From assembly GCA_032717465.1 (NCBI GenBank), contig JAVRFU010000151.1, positions 1-64,000 of the forward strand: 64,000 nucleotides of DNA. Direction: 5' to 3'. Below, piece after piece: positions 44,767 through 54,999 of the stretch. This DNA is from Coenobita brevimanus. Its lineage: Eukaryota; Arthropoda; Malacostraca; Decapoda; Coenobitidae. Position 1 is the stretch's first letter, and each line of letters begins with the position of its first letter. A program made the position numbers and the translations under genes. The notes under the pieces are model-generated. The model was not told the DNA's origin. It worked only from the letters and a program-made list of their open reading frames with translations, and did no database searches.

Positions 44767-47700
44767 TTAGTGGTCTGCACTTCGATCCCTCCTTCGTCGC
44801 CCTCCATCTCGGTCTCTGGCTGTGCGGAACCATTCTTTCATAATGATTTCAACAGAGGCTGCTGTTGTATGCCTATAGTCTGGATGCTTGCGCACACTTT
44901 CTGTCAAAAAGATTATTTGCATTAGTTCTTATTTACTCCCTCATTAAATATCGTCACAGTTTCTGAAACCATGAGAATTTGGTTCCCTGAACTACACTTT
45001 ACTTTTGCACTACCATCTTAACAAGGCTTATATAGTAATAACAGTATATACTAGTAAATATTACTGATATGTCACAAGAAAGAAACAAAGAAACAGCACT
45101 CAAATATTTTCCTTGAGTATTGAGGCGACTACAAGTGAAGCAATAGTGACAAGTATGGGTATGAAAGCAGGCAGAAAGCGAGTGTATAAACAGAAAGAAA
45201 TTGATAAAGAGGAGGTGGAGAAAGCAATAGTCAAGCCAAAGTAACATATATCTGCGGGTATAGATGGAAATAACTGGTGAAATGTTAAAAAGTGGTGGAG
45301 AGCAGTGGTAGAATGGCTGTCCTTGATATGTGATCTCACATGGAGACAGGGAGAAGTACCAGATGACTGGAGGAAGGCAATTATTGTCCCTCTTCACAAA
45401 GAAAAAGGTAGTAAACAAGAATGTAATAATAAGAGGGGGATAAGTTTACTTAGTGTGCCAGGAAAAGTGTATGGAAGAATCTTGACAGGAAATTGATGGA
45501 GGTTACTGAAGGGAAGATAAGTGAGGAGCAAGGAGAGTTTAGGAAGGGTAAAAGTTGTGTGTATCAAATATTAGTAACTGAAGTTACAGAAGAGTATTTG
45601 GGAAAGAGTAATAAATTGTCTGCAGCTTTCATGGATCTGGAGAAAGCATATGATCGGGTTGATAGGAAAGTTCTCTGGGATATTCTCAGAATTTACGGTG
45701 TAGGTGAGAGGCTACTGGAAGGGATTAAGGCCTTTTATGAGAATGCAAGTGCTTGTATAAGGGTGGAGGGAGAGCTGAGCGAGTTTTGCTATAAAGGTGG
45801 AAGTAAGACAGGGATGTGTGATATCACATTGGTTGTTCAGTATTTTCATAGATGGTTGTGTGAGGGAAATGAAAGCTAAAACAGGGAATGTAGGTGCTAG
45901 ACTGAAAATGAATAGAGTAGACTGGGCTGTGGCTGCATGTCTCTTTGCTGATGACACTGTATTGCTTGTTGAGAGTGAAAGGGATCTGCAAAGAGTAGTG
46001 GATGAATTCAGTAATGTGTATAAGAGAAGAGGGCTGAAAGTGGATGCTGGTAAGAGTAAAGTAATGGTCTTTGAGAGGAAGGAAGTAGAGGTGTGTGGTT
46101 TCAGCAAACCTTACAGGGTGAGAGTACCATCAGTAACAAGTTGTAAGATTGTTTTAGGAGGCGAGAGAATGGAGGAAGTGAAAGAGTTTAAATTATTTGG
46201 GTACAGTTTTTGTGTAAACATGGTGAAATGGAAGGAGAGATAAATGAGAAGGCTGTGAAGGGTAGGAGAGTTATAGGATCCCTTGCAAGGGTTATGAGAG
46301 GGAGGTCCATGGGGTCTGAGGAATAGCATTCTCCTACCAACATTTGACATATGGGTCAGAGACTTGAACATGGAACAGGGCACACCAGATGAGAGTGTGT
46401 GCTGTGGAGATGAGCTACCTGAGAGAGATATGTGAATTGTGTCAAGGTGGGAGGATGTGAGTAATAGAATGTGTATGAAAGGTGTGGTATGGGAACCTGT
46501 GCAGATGGAGTGAAGTTTTGGGTGGTGGAATGGGTGAGGTGGTTTGGCCATGTTGAGAGGATGAAGCTTGCTGAGTTTGTAAAAAAGGTGTACTCGTATT
46601 TAAGTGAAGTAGAGGAAGGCCACTTGGAAGGTGGGTGGATAGGGTGAAGGAGTACGTGTGAGAGAGTTGCTGGTGGGAGAAGAGGGCTAGAACAAGCAAG
46701 GAGAGAGTGTATGGACAAGGAGAGGAGGAGACTCTTCTGCCGTGGCCACCCCTAGGGGGATGCTCCCTCAAGCATCAAAGAGAATAGAAAAGATAAATAG
46801 ATTCAAGCATATTTGGCTACTATACTTACTGATAATGGTGTCCTTCAATTTCAGGATGCCAAAGCTCTGTTTCTCACCTTTGCCACACCAGTTGTATTGC
46901 ATAGCCAAGGAGTTTGTCACAGCATACCTAAGAATGCGCCTCACTGTGTCTTGGAGGTTAGCACCCCCTATCACACAAAAACGTGCAATCTGAAATGGTA
47001 AAGAAAAATCTTAACACCTAATCAAACACACACAATCATTCACAAATAGTCATCACTCTTATGCTCACCATAAACTGGTTTAAAGTAAGTAATATGTACA
47101 CTCAGGTTACATCCTACTCAATTTAGAAACTCAAGAAAAACTGCTTGTTCACCTTCATATTCACCCATCAAAATCCTTCCTTCCTATGCAAGGATAATTA
47201 ACGTTACATAAGTTACATACAACTTTCTTCTCTTCACTGGGATCAAGCAACTTGGATTCAAGTGAAGCAATATCATTTCTGTCATTCAAAGGGAAATGTA
47301 TTCCCTCCAGCATCCCCTGATCCTGGTCTTCAAAGGAGGAGTTTCTTAGCAGTGTGTTGATTTTCACATTGAGGGACTCAAGGATAGTGCGGAGCTCCTC
47401 CAACACCATCAAGACCCTGGTCTCAAAAGCTGTAAATGCAATGCATGTTACCCACATAAGTATATCTAATCATATTACATAAAACAAAAATCATAAGCAT
47501 GCAGTTAACAACAAGTGGTTGAATATACTATTAAAAACTGTTAGCGCCGATTTTCCCTGCCATCAAGTTAAAAAAGGCAACAATATAGCAAATAATATAC
47601 ATTGTGCAATAGTGGTGTACATACAGAATTCAAAGTCCATTAATGCTTTTACCTATTAAGCTTCCATCGGGAGACTGAGGCTGTGGCTCAACCTGATTTG

Positions 47701-48596
47701 ATGTAGAAGGGGTTTCTTGTGGAGAAGTAAATTTTGCTGATGTCAGGCTTGGTGCAGACATCTTGGGTGGAACTGGTCTTGCTTTTGTTGTCTTCTTACT
47801 GATGTCATCATCACTGTCACTGCTTGAAGTGACAACAGATTTTCTAGTCTTTGAAGTCCTACAACCATCTTCAGAGCTTTCAGAGCTTGTGTACCTTCTT
47901 GGATGCCTGAAAATTCATATAACTGATGCAGATAATGACCAAGAGTCAGACCTACATAATGTAAAGAACCCTTTCATCAGTTACATACCACACCTCATCC
48001 ATATACATCATCAAAACATTTCGTATTTTACAATACGTACTTTCGTTTTCTCTTTGAATGACGAGGCCTCACAACTTCATCGTCAAAATCAGTAAGTAGA
48101 TCAGTATGTAGATCTGAATGATACTCTGCTTCTTTTAGTTTCCCTCTTGCCTTCTCATAGGAATCTGTATGAAGATAAAGAAGTCAAGATTACCATTTCA
48201 TCTACATGAAGTGACAATGAGCTTGGAGAAAGAGCAAGCAGCCATTATATATAGATACATCACAACCAAAAGTAAACATGATAATGGCTGAAGTATTTTC
48301 CTAATATGAGTATAATTATATATATTCTTTTTAAAAAGAGCAGTGGGAATTTGCTTAAAGTAGAACTGGTGTTGGTAAGAAAAGTTCCAGATATGTGCGT
48401 ACTTACCTGATTCATACATGATCTTTATGGAGTATTTCTTCCATTCAGATTTAGGTATTTCTTTGCTGACAACTGCATTGTTTATTCGAGTTGTGGATAA
48501 ATAATTTGGCCAAACTGCTTCATCTCTGCCCTTTAACCATGTTGATGGGATGACGGCCACATCTTGTGCATCACTGAATTCCACCACGTAAAACAT
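44767..48596 (-). CDS. DUF4806-family protein of the transposon, six exons, 356 aa
   Basis: Exons on the minus strand: 48596-48407, 48164-48041, 47906-47653, 47429-47221, 46989-46830 and 44900-44767. All introns are GT-AG and the total is 1,071 nt, exactly 357 codons including the stop. Residues 1-63 (MFYVVEFSDAQDVAVIPSTW..WPNYL..W..YSIKIMYES) are the N-terminal module usual in this family. A basic stretch RPRHSKRKRKHPRR follows at about 94-107, probably nuclear, and then a Ser/Thr-rich linker. DUF4806 proper is about 228-340 (IHFPLNDRNDIASLESKL, VIGGANLQDTVRRILRYAVT, NWCGKGEKQSFGILKL, SVRKHPDYRHTTA). The biochemical role is unknown. It is found here beside the transposase, so I infer a transposition accessory protein. 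The last intron holds LINE copy B. The start follows a possible acceptor at 48606, so a 5' non-coding exon is possible. Confidence 0.85.
45090..46790 (+). pseudogene. RTE-like LINE, second subfamily, multiply broken (copy B)
   Basis: It reads GEVPDDWRKAIIVPLHKEKG (about 45350), EEQGEFRKGKSCVYQ, AFMDLEKAYDRVDRKVLWDI (about 45630), RQGCVISHWLFSIFIDG (about 45808), CLFADDTVLLVESERDL (about 45937), and GLKVDAGKSKVMVFERK, with frame changes at about 45490, 45800 and 46230. The degraded tail still shows a WFGHVERM-like stretch (about 46545) and ends RGHP at about 46750. It differs clearly from copy A, so it is another subfamily. It lies in the last intron of the DUF4806 gene and is older than copy A. 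Confidence 0.85.
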
Positions 48597-48608
48597 CTCA
48601 CCAATCTG

Positions 48609-49427
48609 CTGCAAAGAAAACACAGAAGCAGCACATAGTTGGACTAAAATATGATACATACAAATTTTGAATAATAATAACCAACTGATTAAACACTATT
48701 ATTGCATAAAATCTCAATTACCTAAACCTACAGACCAGTAGACTCAGAGTACTGTAATACCAGTACATACCATGCTACTTACATATACAATTAATTTCTT
48801 TAATATTGAATATGCATATTCTGGTACTGCAATATTTATATGGATGTCTTAGACTTCTTTAGATTTTCACTGTGCAGCAAGCAGAATGGGCCTTCATGAG
48901 ATATGATACTTAGAACAAAGTGGTGGACTTTAAATTGCCTGAAATTTTAGGCAATGATTTATATACCTGAAATATTTGAAAGGATGGAAGCAACTTTACC
49001 AGCATCTAGTTTGATGTGCTCCCCCTACACATCAAAGAGTTACTGGAACCAGATTACTGCATACAACAATGTAATCACCAATTTTGTAAGAATCCCATAC
49101 ATAAGATAACTAGGTCCTGCTTCATGCACTTTGCTTATCAGCCTTAAATTAGCTAAAGAGCTGAGATATATGTATGTTTGAAAATTAGATAGTGCTATAC
49201 ATACTATGAGTATGTCTCTTACCTGGGGTGGCACTTGCTTCAATTCCCTTCAGCTCACAGTGCCTCATAATTATACAAACTGTAGCAATGTATGTGATGA
49301 GTATGCATACAGTACTCTGATAGACTAATAAATCAGAACATATCAATGAACTCATCAAAAAATACCGACGGTTTACTTTAATGTCCTTTAATTAAATGCA
49401 AACCTCTTGATATATAACATCTCACTA
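48609..49427. other. Spacer between the DUF4806 gene and a foldback element
   Basis: AT-rich. It probably includes the promoter/5' region of the DUF4806 gene on the minus strand. No motif is clear enough to call. Confidence 0.4.
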
Positions 49428-50733
49428 TACTACTATCCATTTCAGAGGCAGAGTTGCGCTGTTTTTCGCAAATATTTCCTAAGCGAATCGTTGGATCAGT
49501 ATGATATTTTAACACAGTACTTTTGACATCCGGGCCTAATTTATGACCCTTAAACCATACTGTTACATATGTTACATTAGGAGTTTACTGAAGGATATTA
49601 AGCCTAATCCAGTCATCAAATCTAAGGTGTTATACAAAATCGGACGAGTGCGACTGTGTGGGGTAGCTCCTCCACTAACACCCTGAACAACCCTCTGACC
49701 ATTCCTTCCCTACCCCCCAATATCGCGTTCACCCCCTCCCCGTTTCCCTCTTCACTCCCAGTCACACCATCCCTCTCCCATCTTTGCACTTCCGTTTTCT
49801 TTTTTCATTCTAATTGCATACATAATATTTGAATATGACAGTATGTATATACTTATCATACATTAGTAATATTATTTAACACAGTTACCTACTGTTGTGT
49901 GTGGCCATGAAAACCAGAGTGGGTCAAACGACCATAAAATCATTGGCTAATTACGTTGTTAGGGCCGTATCATTACCGATGTATCTACGGTTACCAAAAA
50001 TATGAAGTCAGTTTTGTTTTTGGGCAACCAAATAAAATCGTTCATGGTTGCTTTATTTGTTCATCTTTTATTTTTAATAAGCAATTTATGCTTTCATTGA
50101 ATATCCTCAGTCTCCCGTATCACTTCCCCCCTCTCTGAGGTACCCCCCCTTCCCCTTCCCGAGGTTATGACATCAGCAGGTACAGGGGATAGATCATTGT
50201 AGTTCGTGAATTTCAATGGTTGACCATAAACGCTGCAAACATATAGGCATAGCTTCTATTACATGTACGTAATCATCCTGATGTACAGTACTTTCTACGC
50301 GAAATACGACTTGCATCCATTGCAAATAATCATATCAATACATGTACAACTACATAACATTCTTACATTATAATACAGTGCTAGGATAATGAGGGAGGGA
50401 CACAAGAGTGATGAAGGACGCGAGGAGCTCGGGGAGAATAGGAGGGATAACGAGGACGAGAAGAGGGAGAAGTAGGGGTAGTTAAGGAATAGTTTGGGAG
50501 GGTGTTGGGGGGGGCAACACTTTCCTTCGAATGCGTCAACATGACTAGTCGACTTTCTGTTATTTTTCACGAGTAAACTCCTCACATAACATAAATAGCA
50601 ATATGGTTTAAGGGTCATAAATTAGGCCCGGATGTCAACAGTAGTGTGTTGAAATACCATACTGATCCAACGATTCGTTTAGGAGATATTTGCGATAAAC
50701 AGCGCAACTCCGCCTCTGAAATGGACAGTAGTA
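49428..50733. mobile_element. 1.3-kb foldback element with long inverted arms, TA target
   Basis: Left arm from 49428 (TACTACTATCCATTTCAGAG) and right arm to 50733 (CTCTGAAATGGACAGTAGTA) pair over at least 165 bp, including GTTGCGCTGTTT, CGATTCGTT-type blocks and GGCCTAATTTATGACCC. Weaker pairing continues inward through a pyrimidine-rich stretch (49680-49800 against 50390-50520). TA lies outside both ends (49426-49427 and 50734-50735), as in Tc1/mariner-type or other TA-targeting elements. It has no transposase and sits between the two transposon genes. Confidence 0.75.
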
Positions 50734-50749
50734 TAAAAATGCATGAAAT

Positions 50750-50752
<3 letters not shown>

Positions 50753-50789
<37 letters not shown>
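50753..50789 (-). repeat. 37-nt poly(A) tract (minus strand) just after the transposase stop
   Basis: An uninterrupted run of 37 T on the plus strand. On the coding strand it begins two bases after the TAG stop (50792-50794). Confidence 0.9.
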
Positions 50790-50791
<2 letters not shown>

Positions 50792-50792
<1 letters not shown>

Positions 50793-52873
50793 TATGGTGT
50801 ATTATACTGATGAATCAGTGGAATGATCACAAATTTATTATTTTTATATGGCAGCATTACATACTTTGTCAGTATTTCTGAAATGGGAGCAATATCACAA
50901 CTTCCTGATAGTTTTGACACCTTGTATATACCTAGGTCAGAAGAACTGAGAGGATTTTGAAAGAAGCTAGATATACTGATAAAAGCTTCAAACAGAACCA
51001 GTGTTTCATTACAATGTTTTCTGGTCAAAATGTTCCTTATCAAGCCTACATTTGATCCAACTTTAACACAATTATCTCCACAAGTTAGAGTGAATTTCAT
51101 ATTCTTATATGTGACCTTTCTGAACTGATAAAAGTCACCTTTAATTTCTGGCAATGTTCCATCTTTATACATACACTTTGGAACACCATTATTTTTGTCA
51201 GTCTCAGTTTTCTTTAGAGTAACTGGCTGAAAATTCTGTGCTTCATCCAATCTCCTGATTATTTGCTGAATTGGAGAATTGGGCTTCTTAATCATAGACT
51301 TCAATTTCCCTAAGAAATTTTCAAAGGGAAAGGCTGAGTAATTATCAAGTGGACCAAAATTTGCTACATCATCAGCTAGGTGTGACAGACCATGTACATT
51401 ATAAACTAGCATTTCTTCACCATATATCTTACCAAAATCCTTTACAAAGGTGCAGAGTAACTTATGAGCATATTGGCAGTGTGTGGTACTGTAAAAGGGG
51501 CTTGATAGGCAATATATTGCAACAGAGATATCTAAGAAATATTCATATTTGTCTACAGGCAATTTGTTTTTCAAGACAACTGGTCCACTGTACAACAGAA
51601 ATTGTCGGAATTCAGTTGCTTTCCACCTGTCTATTTCAGCAAGTGATCTACATTTTCTTGTAAACTCAAAAGGTAGAAATCTCCAGTACTTCAGCAAATC
51701 TTCTGATATACTATTTATTACATTTCTTCCAACTCTGCACCTATTTTGTACAGGTCCCTTTATCCAAAGCCCAAGTAATTTTCTTGTAACCCCAAGACAA
51801 ACTAGATGCATATAATCATATGGAAACTGGCTAATCATTTTAATTTCAAGATCTATTAATGGTGACCTAGCACAGTGGTGCTCTTCTTGGATCATTGTAT
51901 CAAAGTCGTCATCAGTTCGTGTGGGTGCATTAAGTGATGGAAAAACTATTCTTCCTCTCCAAGTTCCTTTCTGTTTGCACTTTTCACAGCCATAATATGA
52001 ATTGTGTCCTTTAATTTGTTTAACAAATGACCTAGCAGGGGCATCACAAATAAAGCAGGCTATATTAACTCCCAGCTTCTTTTGAAGTCCCTCTATTTCT
52101 ATCCCTTGTTCATCAATCACTTTCATTTCTGAAACAAAGTCTTTCAAAAACTCATCAATGTTTTCTGGCTTGTGATTCCCACAAAACAATCCAATAATGA
52201 AAGGGCTACTCTGAAGTGGGTTATTAATTCTTGCTAAAATTGGCCAGAATTGTATGTTTGAACTTTTGAACAAGGGAAGTCCATCAATATTTACTTGCAA
52301 TGAAATAGATTCACTGTCTTTCAGGGCATTCATACTTTCTGTTGTTGATAAAATTCTTACAAGAGATTTTTCAACACCAAAATGATAGTATGTGCCTCCA
52401 GATATCTCCTTAACCTTACTTTGGCTTGGTGTTTTAAGCAAAGTTCTGGCATCCATTGGGATGTCTGGATGATAATTTCTTAGTAGAGAAAGGAGGCTGC
52501 TTAATGCAGTTTGTGGAATCTGATAGTTAACTGCCCATTCTGCAAGTTTGGTACACAACTGCTCTGCACCACTGTTATGAGTACCAGTTTTATATACATT
52601 AATGTCGCTGTTTTCAGAGCTATCAGAAAGTGGAGAGGAATAACAATCTCTGTCCAGACAATGACCTTGTGATTGTGAGGCTATACGAGTGTTACTAGCT
52701 TGGGCTCTCTCAAAACCTACATCAGAGGTTCCTGCAGCATCATAATGCTCACCACGCAACACTTGGCTTTCTGAACTGTGAGCACATGACTCAGGGAACT
52801 GTTGGTTAGTCTCATACAAGTCAACATCTTGGTTTACAGAGGAATTCTGAAGGAATTCTAAATGTGCTGACAT
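50792..52873 (-). CDS. Tnp2/DUF4218-like transposase of the EnSpm/CACTA-like element, 693 aa
   Basis: Single intact frame. Residues 1-100 are Ser-rich. A helical segment (CTKLAEWAVNYQIPQTALSS, 107-126) leads to DARTLLKTP (141-149) and YYHFG. The catalytic core shows NIDG (D197), ICDAPARSF (D277), a C-x2-C knuckle (YGCEKC, 294-299), the Tnp2-type FPYDYMHLVCLGVTRKLL (350-367) and WKATEFRQFLLY (417-428, E421). D197, D277 and E421 are candidate DDE residues. HLADDVANFGP (498-508) and FPFENFLGKLKSM (515-527) match the DUF4218 signature. The frame is open upstream to about 52915 (QSYWTKRRRLKSR), so an upstream exon with a basic start is likely and the true N terminus is longer. Full length and absence of stops suggest recent activity. 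Confidence 0.88.
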
Positions 52874-53079
52874 ACGCGATTTCAGTCGCCTCCTTTTTGT
52901 CCAGTAAGACTGTTCTGCTATGTCTTGGCATCTACTTTAAACTCATCTGTCACTATAATGAGCAAATGTTAAGCTTGACTTACAACAGAATCAGAATTAC
53001 TTGCCTTTTGTTGAGGAGAGAGAGTTTTCTTGGAGAGCGTCGATCCCGAGCATTCCTGCCGCCCGCCAGGCCGTTGTTT

Positions 53080-53499
53080 TGAAGATCGGTTGTTGATGTT
53101 GTGGCTGGCGCGGTGCACCGGCGCCTTCATTTATAATATCTGACAACACAAATTTGATGTTCGCTTTTCCACATGAATATATATCTTATGAAAACTTTAT
53201 ATTATTTACAAATAGAATTACATAATACCTTTGTCACAAAAAGTACGTACAATATTGTTTAAATACTTTTTTTTTATATATATGCTGATGAAATTGCAGT
53301 TTGTTTTAACTGTTTTTCAGAGTACCATAATTTATGTACGTTGAGATACGTCAGATATGGAAATTCGATCGACGTTTCACTTAACATACTCTGCTGAAAG
53401 TTTAAGTCCAGAGCGGACAATCGCAGGCACAACGGGGGCATAGCTGCCCGCATTCAGCCTCCCCCAGCCTCTCATAAACCGACGGCGGGCCGCCGGTCA
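53080..53499. other. Right arm of the transposon
   Basis: AT-rich 53140-53400, then a GC-rich subterminal part (GACGGCGGGCCGCCGG at about 53481-53496) just inside the right terminal repeat. No gene. Confidence 0.5.
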
Positions 53500-53659
53500 T
53501 TGTTTGCTGGGGTGGTTGAAGTCCAGGAGATGGCCAGGGGTTTTTCTGTCCTGTTGAGGCACCAGGGGCTCTGGTCTGAATTAATGGTAGCCTAATCTCA
53601 GGTCCCTACACTTGGATGAAGGCAAAATGGGATTTGTCATTTTCTTCTAGTCGTGGGGG

Positions 53660-54005
53660 GATTATGATTGAAGAGTTGAGAGGAAGGATGGGACTGGAGT
53701 GCATTGGTGTTGTGATGAGGAGGGATGGATTGAGATGGTTTGGGCATGGGGAGTGGATGGAGAATGACAGTTGATTGGGGAAGGTGAGAAGAGTGAACAT
53801 CTGATGTAGGGTTGTAAGAGGCAGACCGAAAAAGACCAGGGATGAGGTAATTGAGTGTGACCCCAGGGATAAGGGACTGCATAGCAAGGCACTACCCAAC
53901 CCAATATTGTAAATGGTTTCTTGGTTCACAAGAAACCATTTGGCCTGTCACGTAGTGTAGAGAGACCCGAAGGCAGTACTTCACTGAGTGAGTGGATGAT
54001 GGGTG
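53660..54005 (+). pseudogene. RTE-like LINE C terminus plus 3' UTR
   Basis: Plus-strand codons read VVMRRDGLRWFGHGEWMEND, then RGRPKKTRDEVIECD and DKGLHSKAL, a worn GHVERM..RGRP..W end. It is followed by AATGGTTTCTTGG...GAAACCATTTGGC and GTGAGTGGATGATGG, the repeat seen at 21995 and 29915. It lies in the mRpS10 intron between the transposon and the last exon. Confidence 0.7.
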
Positions 54006-54333
54006 CTCCCATCTGTCGTGTAAGAAAATATTATTTGGTAATGAAATTGCTGGGCATTGGAGTGCATAGCTATGGAGCGTCAGGTGCCATGTCATGAACT
54101 TTAGAGTTATGAAGTGAAGCCAGTAAACAATACATACCAGAGTGCACTAAATTAGCAGTATCATTTCTAATGCATGAGTGAAGTGCTTACTTTAACTTGT
54201 GCATACAGCCATACTTTGTATGGTTTGTTACTAACATCAGTGTATTGGATTGCAGTCAAGTAATTTATTTTTATTGCTGACATTGCCTAATATTGAATAG
54301 TTTTTGCTTTGCTAATGAGTGTATCATCCACAG

Positions 54334-54390
54334 CATGAACTCCAGAGGCTTCCCCAACATGTCAAACCATCATCAGAAGTGTCGGTTTGA
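54334..54390 (+). CDS. mRpS10: Mitochondrial ribosomal protein S10 (uS10m), last exon
   Basis: After the acceptor ATCCACAG, in phase 0 with the 40445 donor, the frame reads HELQRLPQHVKPSSEVSV then TGA at 54388-54390. This parallels the known C-terminal part of metazoan S10 (LE.LPEH.KEP). The short length makes it less certain alone, but position, phase and residues agree. The 3' UTR is not delimited. Confidence 0.75.
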   Translation, partial: HELQRLPQHVKPSSEVSV

Positions 54391-54603
54391 TCATCAGACG
54401 CCTGCATCATCACTGCTTCATCAGTAGGTTAGTAATGTATATATAGTTGTTGTTGTTTTAGTCCTTCATCCTGTCATGTTTTCAACTTTGGCCATTGCCC
54501 TTTTGCCTAACTGGTAACCACTATGTTCAGACAGTTTTGTGGATTTAGTAGATTGTATTGTACGAGATTACGTTTTCGTTTTCGTTTTCATTTTTGTTTT
54601 TAA

Positions 54604-54675
54604 AGGCTCCAACATGCTTGCATGTGTCGGCCTTGGTCACCTAATGGCGGCTCTCCACGCTGCACGATCATACGT
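54604..54675 (-). pseudogene. RTE-like LINE 3' tip (DRAAWRAAIR)
   Basis: On the minus strand it reads DRAAWRAAIR stop followed by CCGACACATGCAAGCATGTTGGAGCC, the same tail as at 62,7xx-63,045. Confidence 0.7.
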
Positions 54676-54999
54676 AATGTAATTTGTGCTGAAGTACAGG
54701 TACTCAGCAAAAGCAGTAAAGGCTTTTGAGCATTTATGAGCAGAGGTGTGTGTAGGTGGTTGTGAGATTTACTGGGCCCCATTCGACTTGGCAAACATCA
54801 GGCAGCATGAAAGTCAATGAAGGACACTACAGATTTGTTTCCCACTAGTCAAAACAAATTCCACATAGCCCAACCTCAGAACTGGTGGGAGAATTGGCAT
54901 GTAATGGATACTGTAGACTTGTTTTCCGTAAACCAGACCTAATTCAGTGCAGTCCAGCCTCGCAGTGGACGTGGGGCTTTGCATGTAAAGGAAAGACTG

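Larger units (their letters stand above)
40654..53511 (-). mobile_element. Complete EnSpm/CACTA-like DNA transposon carrying two genes
   Basis: The left end CCCAGCAAACAA (40654-40665) is matched exactly by TTGTTTGCTGGG (53500-53511). A further GGCGGCCC/GGGCCGCC pair lies just inside, and the left subterminal region repeats GGCGGCCCTCCG three to four times (40672-40780). A GT dinucleotide flanks both ends (40652-40653 and 53512-53513), in line with the short duplications of this superfamily. Inside, both on the minus strand, are a DUF4806-family gene and a Tnp2/DUF4218-like transposase. Two LINEs, a foldback element and small inverted repeats are nested within. The element lies in the last intron of mRpS10, opposite to its transcription. 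Confidence 0.8.
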
